Assembly (NCBI RefSeq): GCF_025753795.1
Contig: NZ_JAOWPS010000007.1
Coordinates: 62,001-126,000 of the forward strand
Direction of reading: 5' to 3'
DNA length: 64,000 bases
Origin: Mesorhizobium sp. YC-39
Lineage (GTDB): Bacteria; Pseudomonadota; Alphaproteobacteria; Rhizobiales; Rhizobiaceae
The position numbers were made by a program, and so were the translations under genes. Positions within the stretch are counted from its first letter, which is position 1. Every line of letters begins with the position of its first letter. Shown here in pieces: positions 52,905 through 61,309 of this stretch. Under the pieces are notes generated by a model. The model saw nothing but the letters and a program-made list of their open reading frames with translations, was not told the DNA's origin and did no database searches.

Positions 52905-53658
52905 TGCGATCCTCAGTTGACCCGCAATGACGCCAAGCGCGAGGCCGGTCGCCTCATTGAGCCTCTGGCGCATGCCGTTGATGGTGATGGGCCCAAACTG
53001 GCAACCGGCTCAGGCGTCCCACAGTTTGACGTAGACTTGGTTGCCGTCGACATGGCCAAGTTCGTAGGCCGCCGCCGTCCACCCGGGGGCAAGGAGCCGC
53101 CTGCGACAGCGATTTCGATAAGCCGAATTTGCTCCAGGGGCGCGATTTGGCGGCCAGCAGTTCGGGTCCCGCCACGAACTGAATCGTTCCGGGCGCCGAC
53201 GTTCTCTGCATTCTGCCGGAAGCGATTGGCGGTCCCGAAATCAGCTTCGACCATGTCTTGTCCTTGATGACGGGGACACCTCTTGCACTGGCCATATAAG
53301 CCTCGTCTGCCGCCGAGTGTCCGTCTGCGGCCATCGCTTCATGGACCCCCACGTGCTCGATGGCTTCGCAGCATGAGAGGCTGCCACGGGCAGCGTTGGT
53401 GTGATGAGTGACCTGCTCGATTGTGGCGAGGCCATTGATACGGACGGCCCGCCTTATCATCCGTACGTCGATAGTTTTGCCTTTGCCGATGATGGGCTGG
53501 GTAAGCGCCGACGAGGAGGCGATCGCGGCGCCGCAGGCGATGGCGCCGACCTCACTGTCGGCATTGACTGTTTCCAGGCCGGCATTCTTCGGGCTGAAGA
53601 AGTGTTCCTGGACCCTATTGCGATAGTCCAACGTCAACGTGGCCCTACTCCTTCTCAT
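52905..53658 (-). pseudogene. nifU: nifU, iron-sulfur scaffold, broken by deletions, frameshift and a nonsense codon
   Basis: The first frame begins like NifU (YRNRVQEHFFSPKNAG), then jumps from EVGA to CGAAIASSSALT, losing much of the IscU-like domain. It continues RRAVRINGLATIEQVTHHTN (central 2Fe-2S domain), but the expected cysteine pair reads RGSLSCCEAIE. The C-terminal Nfu-like part is spread over two frames: LEQIRLIEIAVAGG, then HVDGNQVYVKLWDA, a TGA, and AGCQFGPITINGMRQRLNEA. That TGA (53010-53012) replaces the first cysteine of the Nfu CxxC motif. No functional NifU can be made. Sulfur transfer from NifS probably uses IscN or a core-genome scaffold. Confidence 0.88.
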
Positions 53659-53664
53659 TGGCGA

Positions 53665-53985
53665 TCAACCGAAGGACTTGCCGCAGCCGCACTTCTCCCG
53701 CGCGTTGGGGTTGTCGAAGACAAAGCCGGAAGTTTCGAGACCGGTGATGAAGTCGACGGTCATGCCGGCGACATGGGGTTGGGAGCCTGCGTCCACGAAC
53801 ACCTTGACCCCATCTGTCTCGGTGATCGCGTCGCCCTCGCGCGGGACGCTCTCCAGGCCCATCAGGTACTTGAAGCCGGCGCAGCCGCCGGTCTGGACCA
53901 TGATGCGAAAGCCTTCCGCCGGCTCGCTGGCGCTGGAAAGAGCGGTCTTGACGGCGGCAACAGCGTTGTCGGTGAGCGTTATCAT
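53665..53985 (-). CDS. iscN: IscA/HesB-type iron-sulfur assembly protein (IscN)
   Basis: Start at 53985 (MITLTDNAVAAVKTA); 106 residues. VQTGGCAGFKYLMG and the closing EKCGCGKSF hold the three conserved cysteines of A-type carriers. It is the first gene behind the NifA-type promoter at 54030 and precedes the nifU remnant and nifSVW, as in other rhizobia. It likely delivers iron or clusters for nitrogenase. Confidence 0.94.
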   Translation of the reverse strand: MITLTDNAVAAVKTALSSASEPAEGFRIMVQTGGCAGFKYLMGLESVPREGDAITETDGVKVFVDAGSQPHVAGMTVDFITGLETSGFVFDNPNAREKCGCGKSFG

Positions 53986-54029
53986 GGCTCGATTTCTCCT
54001 CGGTCCGTGACGTGTTTGCGGCTCACGTT

Positions 54030-54044
54030 GCATGGACCGTGCCA
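54030..54044 (-). promoter_or_regulatory. Sigma-54 promoter of iscN-nifUSVW
   Basis: On the minus strand TGGCACGGTCCATGC matches -24/-12, 45 bases upstream of iscN. Confidence 0.88.
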
Positions 54045-54118
54045 AAGGCAAAAACCGTTTCAACTCAGCGTAATCTCTCTAAGACTGCTATCCCTCTTGT
54101 GCGCCATTGCTGGGAAGA

Positions 54119-54134
54119 TGTCCGGCAACCGACA
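54119..54134. promoter_or_regulatory. NifA activator site 1 in the iscN/hmuS gap
   Basis: TGTCCGGCAACCGACA fits TGT-N10-ACA. It lies 75 bases from the iscN promoter and about 120 from the opposite candidate promoter. Confidence 0.82.
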
Positions 54135-54148
54135 CGTACTGTCGGGTT

Positions 54149-54164
54149 TGTCGAGCCCGCCACA
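54149..54164. promoter_or_regulatory. NifA activator site 2 in the iscN/hmuS gap
   Basis: TGTCGAGCCCGCCACA fits TGT-N10-ACA, 30 bases centre to centre from site 1, between the two divergent sigma-54 elements. Confidence 0.78.
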
Positions 54165-54252
54165 CAGGGTGTTCGGTCTGAGTTCCTGCTGAACTCCGCG
54201 TAAACCATTGACTGGTGTGCAGAAGATTCTTCTGAACTTGCTTCGGCGACAT

Positions 54253-54267
54253 TGGCACGACTTTTGA
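54253..54267 (+). promoter_or_regulatory. Candidate sigma-54 promoter facing hmuS
   Basis: TGGCACGACTTTTGA has a perfect -24 half and TTGA in place of TTGC at -12. It faces hmuS, about 90-130 bases past the two NifA-type sites. The changed -12 base lowers certainty. Confidence 0.55.
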
Positions 54268-54355
54268 GGCGTCCAATTGGCGGAGACGACAAGAACTGGA
54301 GACCGATCATCAGTCGCGCGTGCCCGCGATCGATGGAACGAAGGAGGAAACCAAC

Positions 54356-54545
54356 GTGTCAGGTCTGGGTCAGATCCGCTCTCCGCTCGCGGGATCCGCG
54401 GCTCACCACTCAGACGGAACACCCGGTTTCGAGTCGGTCCTGACGGCGATGCGCACGCTGTCCAGGAACACACTGTCATGGGCGAGCACGAGAGCGCATC
54501 GAGCATCACGGCGCGCGCTCGGCTGATCGCCTGGCAGGGCAGCTG
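54356..54545 (+). pseudogene. Possible hmuP-like small gene or its remnant
   Basis: A GTG start (54356) follows a strong AAGGAGG site and opens a 56-codon frame (MSGLGQIRSPLAGSAAHHSD...). Near its end another frame gives RLIAWQG and then QLILNT, which resembles the LRLT-xGKLIL end of HmuP, the small haem-response regulator often placed before hmuS. No single frame holds both halves. It may be a frameshifted hmuP, a short leader peptide or chance. Confidence 0.3.
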
Positions 54546-54579
54546 ATCCTCAACACGTAGGTGGAAGCAGAGGTAATAC

Positions 54580-55638
54580 ATGGACCAGCGCGAGAAACCG
54601 TCACCGGACGAAATCCGGCGGGCGCGGGAAGACAATCCCAAAATACGCGAGCACGATCTCGCCGCCAAATTGGGCATTTCGGAAGCCGAATTGGTCGCGG
54701 CGCATTGCGGTTCCAGCGCGGTGCGCATCGAGCCGCGCGTCAATGATCTGCTGACCGGCCTTGAAACGGTCGGCGAGGTGATGGCGCTGACCCGCAACGA
54801 AAGTGTCGTGCACGAAAAGGTAGGCGTCTACGACAAGGTGGTCACCGGCAACCAGCATGCCATGGTACTCGGCGACGACATCGACCTGCGCATCTTTCCG
54901 AAAGTGTGGGCCTATGGCTTTGCCGTCGAGAAGCGCGATGGCGACGACATCTGCCGCAGCCTGCAATTCTTTGATGCCACAGGCCAGGCGGTGCACAAGG
55001 TGCATCTCAGGCCCGCCTCAAACCTCTATGCTTATCAGAAGCTGGTGGCCAAGCTGGAATCCTCGAGCCAGGCGCCGATCGTCTCAGTCAAGGCGACCGG
55101 TGCCGACGATGACGCAGAGGTTCGCGACCAATCCGCCACGATCGAGGATTTACGCGACCACTGGAGCCAGCTGACCGACGTGCATCAGTTCTACGACATG
55201 TTGAAGACACTGAAGCTCCGCCGCTGCCAGGCAATGCGTATGGTCGGCGAGGATTACGCTTGGCTGCTCGATAAGGATGCCGTCGGCACCATGTTTCAAC
55301 ACGCGGTCGAAGACGAGCTTCCGATCATGTGCTTTGTGGGCAATCGTGGTTGCATCCAGATCCATTCCGGCCCGATCAAGTCGGTCAAACCGATCGGGCC
55401 GTGGATCAATGTGCTCGACGAGACCTTCCGCCTGCATCTCGGCACCCACCACATCCGTGAGGTCTGGGCCGTGCGCAAGCCGACCAGGGACGGTCACGTC
55501 ACGTCGCTCGAAGCCTATGGCGCCGATGGCAAAATGATCATCCAGTTCTTCGGGACGCGTAAGGAAGGCGAATGCGAGCGCGGCGACTGGCGGGGCCTAG
55601 CCGAGACACTGCCGCGCATTCCCAGTCCGACCGCTTAA
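54580..55638 (+). CDS. hmuS: HmuS/HemS, haemin-degrading factor
   Basis: The 352-residue protein begins with IRRAREDNPKIREHDLAAKL and LGISEAELVAAHCG, the usual HemS/HmuS start. It has two related halves: the first with VMALTRNESVVHEKVGVYDK, the second with FVGNRGCIQIHSGPIKSVKP and WINVLDETFRLHL. HmuS proteins bind haem and pass it on or open its ring. No haem ABC genes (hmuTUV) lie here. Its candidate promoter shares NifA sites with iscN, which may link haem turnover or leghaemoglobin-rich nodules to nitrogen fixation. Confidence 0.92.
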   Translation: MDQREKPSPDEIRRAREDNPKIREHDLAAKLGISEAELVAAHCGSSAVRIEPRVNDLLTGLETVGEVMALTRNESVVHEKVGVYDKVVTGNQHAMVLGDDIDLRIFPKVWAYGFAVEKRDGDDICRSLQFFDATGQAVHKVHLRPASNLYAYQKLVAKLESSSQAPIVSVKATGADDDAEVRDQSATIEDLRDHWSQLTDVHQFYDMLKTLKLRRCQAMRMVGEDYAWLLDKDAVGTMFQHAVEDELPIMCFVGNRGCIQIHSGPIKSVKPIGPWINVLDETFRLHLGTHHIREVWAVRKPTRDGHVTSLEAYGADGKMIIQFFGTRKEGECERGDWRGLAETLPRIPSPTA

Positions 55639-55940
55639 GACCCCAATGCATGTTGTTTTCCGTTCTATGGAGAAAGGCTTGGGTCGCTAGTCAAACCTCA
55701 TCAGTCTTTCGGCAACTTGTTCCCGGCAAGATCGTATGACGGCGCATTGAGGCCGTCAGTATAAGACCGACAGCCATAGTCGGCTTGCCGTGGAGTTCGC
55801 CAGCGGCTATTGCCGCTCTCAGCACGCATTCCCAGCGTGCGTGCGGCGTTTCTGGTGTTGCGCCGCAACGCGCTCTATCAGGTCAACGGGGGCCGTGACT
55901 GCAAGGCTTACACGGCCGCCGGGTCGGGGCAAGTCTCCTG
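55639..55940. other. Convergent intergenic stretch
   Basis: About 300 bases between the ends of hmuS and nopX. No gene, RNA or clear terminator recognised. Confidence 0.5.
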
Positions 55941-57797
55941 TCAAGCCACGTTTTGAGACCGCGCCGTTGTGTCGTACTGGATTGGAGCGCCTGCGCCTTG
56001 CACGGGACCGGCCTCAAGGCGTGCCTTTATGTTGCTCAAATAGCCCTCTGCATAGGATTGCGCCACCGAAATCGGCATATTGACGCCAGCCGTGAACGCC
56101 TCTTCCAGGGCCTTCTTCACGAGCCCATTGCGAATAGCGAGTTTCACCTCGGGGCCGGCGACAAAGCTTAGCGCCTGCCCCCCGAGACTGATGCCGGCTT
56201 CTGCCAGCGCCAGCTTCATATTGCCTCCACTAATGGCCGTATGCAGAAGATTTGCGGCTTGCGACTCCGTCTCAAGCCCCATTGACACGACATCTGCCAA
56301 CTCACCCAAGACTGGAACGAAGCTCAGCAGCCCCACCGCTGTCGCACCCCAGTCAAGCACTTCCGAGCCCACCTTGAGCACACTATCGGCTGCGTGCATG
56401 AAGGCCCCGCCGTTCTTCTTGGCAGACTTGATATTGGGCTGGTCCGCCACGCCCATCATCATGTCCGCGACGGCATCCTGCTCCGCAGCGGTTTTGGGAA
56501 CATGGGTCTTCGCGTTCTGAACGGTGCTGTTGGCTGCCGACATGTTGTTGTAGAAATGCCTGAAGTCGTTGTTGCTTATATTCCCGGAATCGACCGTATG
56601 TCCGCCGCCGAAGTCGAAGAACCCATGGTGGGTCTTGTAGCCCGTGATCGAATTGTTTAGCAAACCGAACAATAGCGGATCTGAAAGCAGCTGCGAAGCT
56701 GCTTTCCGTACACTCGCGTTGAGGCTCTTGTCGTCGGCCATGCTGGCAAGCTTTTCGCGAGTCAAGTCGCCGCCGCCAAAGAAGGCACTCTGATTCTTGT
56801 TAATTGTGTCAAGCGCAGCCAACTCGGGTTTCGTGAGGCTCATCGCAGCTGAAGCGACTTGTAGGAAGTCCTCTTTGTGAACCTTATCTATCGCGCCGCC
56901 GTACAACTGCCTCCACGCATCCGGGTGATTGACGAAGTACTGCGCCGCCGCGATGACCTGGGGCGGACATTTGCCGGTTTTGGCGTCGCCCTCGACGATC
57001 TGCTTGAAATCCGCCAGGCTCAGGTTCTTGGGCAGATAGTCGGAATATCGGTAAAGCTCGCGCATGGCGTCGCTCGCGGTCATGACCTGCGGCTGCCCAT
57101 TTCCAGTGCCGTCGGATGGGATGTAGTTTTGCTCATAGCTTTGTGCCTGCCGGCCCTGGAATTCGCCAACTTGTGAGTGATGCTCCGAGAAGCCCGACAA
57201 ATCCTTCGCCGCGATCTTACCGCCGCAGCGACCATCGCCCTGGGAGCCGATCGCATAAAAGAGCTCTGGGTCCTGCTGCAGTCCTTCGATCGCTGCCTTC
57301 AAATCAGGCGGCGTAGTGGGATCGTTGGCTTTATCTGCCAGCGACTGCCAACTGAGCGGGCATTGGTCCTTGTGACGGTTCAGCACTGCTACGATCTGCA
57401 ACTCGGTCTCGGTCAGCGTGCCGCCGTTCCACGTGATCCTCGAGCTTGGCACTGGCGAGGTCGGCACGGGCGCTGGCGCTGGCGCTGCGATTGCGGAGGG
57501 TTGCGAGGCCTCATCCAGTGCTTTGATTGACTCCCTCATCTGCGGTGACAGCAGATCCAAAGGGTGCTTCTGCAATTGTTCCATCACCGAGTTCAGATCC
57601 GGCGGCACCAGATCTCGCTGCGCGAGGGGGGCATTTTTGTCTTCCTGCAAGCAAGTCGACAACATCGCCTCAAAGGTCGAAGTTGCGCCTTGTTGGGTCT
57701 GGTCGGGCGTTGGCGCAGAAGGTCCCCGGAACGACAAGCCCTGCGCGGACTGAGGCAGATTCGAGTTAGCGTATAGCGAAAGATTGCTGAGCGACAT
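55941..57797 (-). CDS. nopX: NopX (NolX/HrpF family), type III secretion translocon protein
   Basis: The 618-residue protein starts MSLSNLSLYANSNLPQS, a serine/asparagine-rich secretion-type N-terminus with no Sec signal. It continues with a proline-rich linker (residues about 105-120) and the HrpF/NolX domain (ASDAMRELYRYSDYLPKNLS, FFGGGDLTREKLASMADDKS). A hydrophobic C-terminal part (ATAVGLLSFVPVLGELADVV and following) could insert in the host membrane. NopX is the likely translocon of rhizobial T3SS. A perfect tts box lies 200 bases upstream. Confidence 0.96.
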   Translation of the reverse strand: MSLSNLSLYANSNLPQSAQGLSFRGPSAPTPDQTQQGATSTFEAMLSTCLQEDKNAPLAQRDLVPPDLNSVMEQLQKHPLDLLSPQMRESIKALDEASQPSAIAAPAPAPVPTSPVPSSRITWNGGTLTETELQIVAVLNRHKDQCPLSWQSLADKANDPTTPPDLKAAIEGLQQDPELFYAIGSQGDGRCGGKIAAKDLSGFSEHHSQVGEFQGRQAQSYEQNYIPSDGTGNGQPQVMTASDAMRELYRYSDYLPKNLSLADFKQIVEGDAKTGKCPPQVIAAAQYFVNHPDAWRQLYGGAIDKVHKEDFLQVASAAMSLTKPELAALDTINKNQSAFFGGGDLTREKLASMADDKSLNASVRKAASQLLSDPLLFGLLNNSITGYKTHHGFFDFGGGHTVDSGNISNNDFRHFYNNMSAANSTVQNAKTHVPKTAAEQDAVADMMMGVADQPNIKSAKKNGGAFMHAADSVLKVGSEVLDWGATAVGLLSFVPVLGELADVVSMGLETESQAANLLHTAISGGNMKLALAEAGISLGGQALSFVAGPEVKLAIRNGLVKKALEEAFTAGVNMPISVAQSYAEGYLSNIKARLEAGPVQGAGAPIQYDTTARSQNVA

Positions 57798-57997
57798 TGC
57801 GTATCCCCAGATGCAGGATTGAAAACCGCCACATGTGCATCATGTGGGGCCACTGTTCACGGCGAACGGTGACAAGTCCCAGCGCCGGTCGGCCACCTAA
57901 ATGCCACCAGCCACGGTCTTGACTGCTCCGCTCGTCACTTGCACGACGGTTGTTCCCACTACAGCCAAAGGCGGCAGTGCCGTCTGGAGACTCATGT

Positions 57998-58025
57998 TAG
58001 GCGGGTTAGCTTTCGACAAGCTGAC
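57998..58025 (-). promoter_or_regulatory. tts box upstream of nopX
   Basis: On the minus strand the site reads GTCAGCTTGTCGAAAGCT followed by AACCCGCCTA, a near-perfect tts box (GTCAGCTTnTCGAAAGCT-n3-CCnCCTA), the binding site of TtsI. Confidence 0.93.
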
Positions 58026-58427
58026 GACTTTCAAAAGGAGTCACAATCGGCATCGCCAGCGATATTGCCCCCTGGAGGCCGCGGTGTATTCTGTGATGCC
58101 ATCGCCTCGCCCATCCGCTATCGACAGCGCGTCAGCGAGAGGCGGTCGAACAACCAGGCGATGCTGGAGACCTCCTCTCTCTCAGGAGTGTCGATCGGCC
58201 CGGAATGGGGACCTTGGGTCCGCTTGATTGATGCCGACCGGACACTGCTGCAAAACCCGGAGCGGAAGGTCGCCAAACCAATCAGCGAGCGAATGTCGTT
58301 TTGTGCACAAGCCGATCTCTTGCGCAAACAAGATAGAAAGAACGTCAATCCATGCTGAGGGCGCGGGCGCCGCACACCCACTTGTGTTCCTGGGCAGAGG
58401 CGGGGCGCAGCGCCCGTATTCTCAATG
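58026..58427. other. Stretch between the nopX tts box and nolW, with an unrecognised plus-strand frame
   Basis: A plus-strand frame open to 58358 encodes an apparently protein-like C-terminus (SGVSIGPEWGPWVRLIDADR, then RKVAKPISERMSFCAQADLL) without a clear start: its open upstream part crosses the tts box. I do not recognise it. It may be a remnant of an effector or other gene. Confidence 0.35.
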
Positions 58428-59111
58428 TTATTTCTGGGCTGGCTCAGGCTCGCGCACGATGTCGTCCTGACGCGGCAGGGAAGAATAGGGGCCTTCCTGC
58501 CGTCCATCGCGAATGACCGTGGCGGAGGAGCCGCGAAACAACAGCAGTACCGATTCCTGCGGCGGCTTCTCGACGGCGGCGGCCTGTGGCTGCGCCTGCG
58601 CCTGCGCCACAAGACCGTTGAACGTCTGCTCCACAAGCGCGACGAAGCGTGGTGGACCGGAAACCATGACGAGAGCATTTCCCGGCGCCGGTCTCACGAC
58701 ATAGCGTTCATCGGAGATGTTGAGCGCATCTAGAGCTGCCTTGAGCGCATCGAAGCGGATCGGGGTCAGCACAAGCAGGCGAGTTTGCGCTTCATTTGCA
58801 GATGATACGTAAAGTTCGACCCCATCGAAGTACCATTGGAGATTGTAGAGATCGGTCAAGCGGTCGAGGAACGCGCGCGGTGGCAAATCCGGCATGCGTC
58901 CGCGAATCCGCCCCTTCACCTCGCCGCTGATGCTGATCTTGATTTTGAGGTTGTTGCCGAATTCCTGCAACGCGGCAGCGAGTTCCTGATCCAGAACCGC
59001 ATACCTGTAAGGTGTCGAGGGCAGTGACAGAGGAGCACTGTGCGCCAAATGGTTTCCGGTGGAGACAACAAAAACGACACAGAGGACTTTCTTAAAAATG
59101 TGCAGGATCAT
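58428..59111 (-). CDS. nolW: NolW (RhcC1), N-terminal part of the split type III secretin
   Basis: The 227-residue protein starts with a Sec signal peptide (FKKVLCVVFVVSTGNHLAHS) and has secretin N0/N1-type domains: LAAALQEFGNNLKIKISISG, FLDRLTDLYNLQWYFDGVEL, LVMVSGPPRFVALVEQTF. Rhizobial T3SS uses a secretin split in two genes, rhcC1 (nolW) and rhcC2; only the first is in view. Divergent from nopB. Confidence 0.95.
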   Translation of the reverse strand: MILHIFKKVLCVVFVVSTGNHLAHSAPLSLPSTPYRYAVLDQELAAALQEFGNNLKIKISISGEVKGRIRGRMPDLPPRAFLDRLTDLYNLQWYFDGVELYVSSANEAQTRLLVLTPIRFDALKAALDALNISDERYVVRPAPGNALVMVSGPPRFVALVEQTFNGLVAQAQAQPQAAAVEKPPQESVLLLFRGSSATVIRDGRQEGPYSSLPRQDDIVREPEPAQK

Positions 59112-59221
59112 GGATTCACAAGCATTCCCGGCATCTCGTCCCGAAGAACATAAGGTTGAAATTCGCGTTCTAACTTAGGCGCCGAACGTGGCGATTAAAA
59201 GACGCTGCCCATGGTCAATTC

Positions 59222-59249
59222 GTCAGCTTGTCGTCAGTTCGACTCTCTA
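59222..59249 (+). promoter_or_regulatory. tts box upstream of nopB
   Basis: GTCAGCTTGTCGTCAGTTCG followed by ACTCTCTA is a diverged tts box: the left half is perfect, the AAAGCT half reads TCAGTT. It lies 62 bases before the nopB start and should drive nopB-rhcJ-nolUV-rhcN and following genes. Confidence 0.8.
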
Positions 59250-59310
59250 TGCTGTTGATCCGATAACGGGTGATGGGCGGGTTAGACTCATCACATCTCA
59301 AAGAGAACAA

Positions 59311-59838
59311 ATGAGTCCTTGCATGATGTTGGGCGTCACATCGATCTCCACCAATCTAACCGACGGTCTGTCCAAGGTCGGGTCGGCGGCAGCGCTCGGC
59401 GACCAGGCGCAGTTTCAGCGCAGTCTTGTGCAGGCGGCGAGCTCGGTCAAAAACGATGCCTCCTCCGCGACGGCTGGGGTGGCGCCAGTTCCTCCGGCCT
59501 TGGAGGTTCAGCGGGCTGTAACGCAGGCGAACCCGCTGGGCGATCGCGTGCTTCAAACGCTTTCTTCGATGCATCAGCATAATGCAGTCGCGCCTCCCGC
59601 GCTCGGCCGCGAGTTGCCCCTTGTGACCGGCGCCCCGCCTGGGCCGGCGGCGCAGCTCCCTCTGCAGGCCCGAGCAGCAGGAGTACAGACGCCAAGTGCT
59701 CCGCAAGGGGGGAAGGATTTCGAAGCGATGGTTGCTGGCCTGCGCGATGTCTACAATGACGTCACTCAGGTTTCCCTTGTCTGCAAGGGTATCGGCTCCG
59801 CCAGCTCATCTGTGAATAAACTGGTATCAGCGGGTTGA
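59311..59838 (+). CDS. nopB: NopB (NolB), type III secretion pilus-associated protein
   Basis: Start at 59311 (MSPCMMLGVTSIST) gives about 175 residues; the methionines at 59323 and 59326 are alternatives. The protein is alanine- and serine-rich, lacks a Sec signal and has NPLGDRVLQTLSSMHQHN and a C-terminal MVAGLRDVYNDVTQVSLVCK that resembles NolB/NopB. The assignment rests partly on its place between nolW and rhcJ, as in known nolXWBTUV clusters. Its stop abuts the rhcJ start. Confidence 0.85.
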   Translation: MSPCMMLGVTSISTNLTDGLSKVGSAAALGDQAQFQRSLVQAASSVKNDASSATAGVAPVPPALEVQRAVTQANPLGDRVLQTLSSMHQHNAVAPPALGRELPLVTGAPPGPAAQLPLQARAAGVQTPSAPQGGKDFEAMVAGLRDVYNDVTQVSLVCKGIGSASSSVNKLVSAG

Positions 59839-60708
59839 ATGTCGCCCATGGTTGGCGCAACGCATGGCGAGATCACCCATAGCCGGCCGCCTGGTCGGCT
59901 ATGGCCTTGTTGTGCTGTGCTGCCGCTTCTGTTTGCTCTAAGTGGCTGCAAGGCCGATCTCTACACGAAATTGCAGGAGCGCGAGGCGAACGACATGCTC
60001 GCGCTCCTGCTTAACAGTGGCGTCGATGCGGTCCGTGTCGCCGTAAAGGATGGGACCAGCACGATTCAGGTCGAAGAAAAGCAGCTTGCCTTCTCGATCA
60101 ACCTGCTGAATGCCAAGGGGCTGCCGCACCAGTCTTTCAAGAACCTCGGCGAAATATTTAAAGGATCGGGTCTGATCGCGTCGCCGACCGAAGAGCGCGC
60201 GCGTTATGTCTATGCGCTGAACGAAGAGTTGTCGCGTACGATCAGCGACATCGACGGCGTCATCTCGGTGCGCGTCCATGTCGTTCTGCCACATAACGAC
60301 CTTTTACGAGAGGGCGCCACGCCATCCTCGGCGTCGGCGTTTATCCGACATGACGCTAAGGCAAACCTCTCAATTCTGCTGCCGCAAATCAAGATGCTCA
60401 TTGCCAACAGCATCGAGGGCCTATCCTACGATAAGGTGGAGGTGGTTTTCGTGCCAGTGGAACGGCCCGCATTTGAGCAACGGGCTGAGCCAGCGGCTGT
60501 TTTGACCCAGGCATCTAAATCGATTCCGGCGCCTTTGCTGGCGATTGCTGTGGGTTTCGCCGCGGCCGTGATCGGCGTTCTAAGCTATGTCTTGGGCCGC
60601 GCTCGTATGCGCCAGCGCAGGCAATCGCGCGAACCCACCAAGCTTGAAGGGCGCGCGGGTGTGCCTGCGATCGAGTCTGTTGCTAAAAAGATGGTCGGCG
60701 ATGCGTGA
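59839..60708 (+). CDS. rhcJ: RhcJ (NolT/SctJ), inner-membrane ring lipoprotein
   Basis: The 289-residue protein has a lipoprotein signal with lipobox LFALSGC, then the SctJ ring domain (LYTKLQEREANDMLALLLNS, RVHVVLPHNDLLREG, SASAFIRHDAKANLS) and a C-terminal membrane helix (LLAIAVGFAAAVIGVLSYVL). It forms the inner ring of the secretion base. Overlaps nolU by eight bases. Confidence 0.96.
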   Translation: MSPMVGATHGEITHSRPPGRLWPCCAVLPLLFALSGCKADLYTKLQEREANDMLALLLNSGVDAVRVAVKDGTSTIQVEEKQLAFSINLLNAKGLPHQSFKNLGEIFKGSGLIASPTEERARYVYALNEELSRTISDIDGVISVRVHVVLPHNDLLREGATPSSASAFIRHDAKANLSILLPQIKMLIANSIEGLSYDKVEVVFVPVERPAFEQRAEPAAVLTQASKSIPAPLLAIAVGFAAAVIGVLSYVLGRARMRQRRQSREPTKLEGRAGVPAIESVAKKMVGDA

Positions 60709-61309
60709 TCGATCGCCCGAATCGGCTTCCGTGGGCTTGAGCCAGCTTGCTGCTGCGATTCATCCGACTCGACTTGCCGCACGTCTTGACCCGGCGTTGT
60801 CGGCCGCGACCTTGGTGCGGTTGCAGAAGAGTCGGAGGCTTCAAGTGAGATTGGCAGGACTGTTGCTCGACGATGAAATGAATTTGAATGAAGGCCGCTG
60901 GGGTCAGGACCTTCTGCGTGGACATGATCCGCGTCGAGCGGCCCTGCTTGCCGGGAGCCTCTGGCATGCCCGCTCGCTGCTGAAGCTGATTTCAAAGCCT
61001 GACCTCACCGTTCTGATCCAATCTATCGGCGCTGAAGCGCACGCGTTTGGCATCCGACATCTGGCGCATGCCATTGCAACCGGATCGATTGACGATCCGG
61101 AGCAACTCGCCCAACAGATTGAACACGATGGACATGCCTGTCTTGGCGCCTGGCTCGATGAAAATTCAGCCCTTGACCGGGACCGCGTGCTGCTGCGCCT
61201 GCCTGTTGGGACCGCCGCCGATGAGCCCGCGATTGAGCACCGCAATGCTGCAGGCCAGTTGTTTTCTTTAGTGGTAGCCTATTTGGTTGCGGAGACCCCG
61301 ACGAAATGA
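60701..61309 (+). CDS. nolU: NolU (SctK-like), type III secretion sorting-platform protein
   Basis: Start at 60701 (MRDRSPESASVG), overlapping rhcJ; 202 residues. LAARLDPALSAATLVRLQKS and LLKLISKPDLTVLIQSIGAE resemble NolU. Position between rhcJ and nolV supports it; SctK proteins link the sorting platform to the membrane ring. Overlaps nolV by four bases. Confidence 0.88.
   Translation: MRDRSPESASVGLSQLAAAIHPTRLAARLDPALSAATLVRLQKSRRLQVRLAGLLLDDEMNLNEGRWGQDLLRGHDPRRAALLAGSLWHARSLLKLISKPDLTVLIQSIGAEAHAFGIRHLAHAIATGSIDDPEQLAQQIEHDGHACLGAWLDENSALDRDRVLLRLPVGTAADEPAIEHRNAAGQLFSLVVAYLVAETPTK

Noticed and set aside
53010..53012. TGA in place of a cysteine codon in nifU as a possible selenocysteine
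   Set aside because: The rest of nifU is also broken by deletions and a frameshift, and no SECIS-like structure was apparent; simple gene decay explains it.
53401..54192. Plus-strand frame of 263 codons across the nifU/iscN region
   Set aside because: Antisense to iscN and the nifU remnant and crosses the sigma-54 promoter and activator sites.
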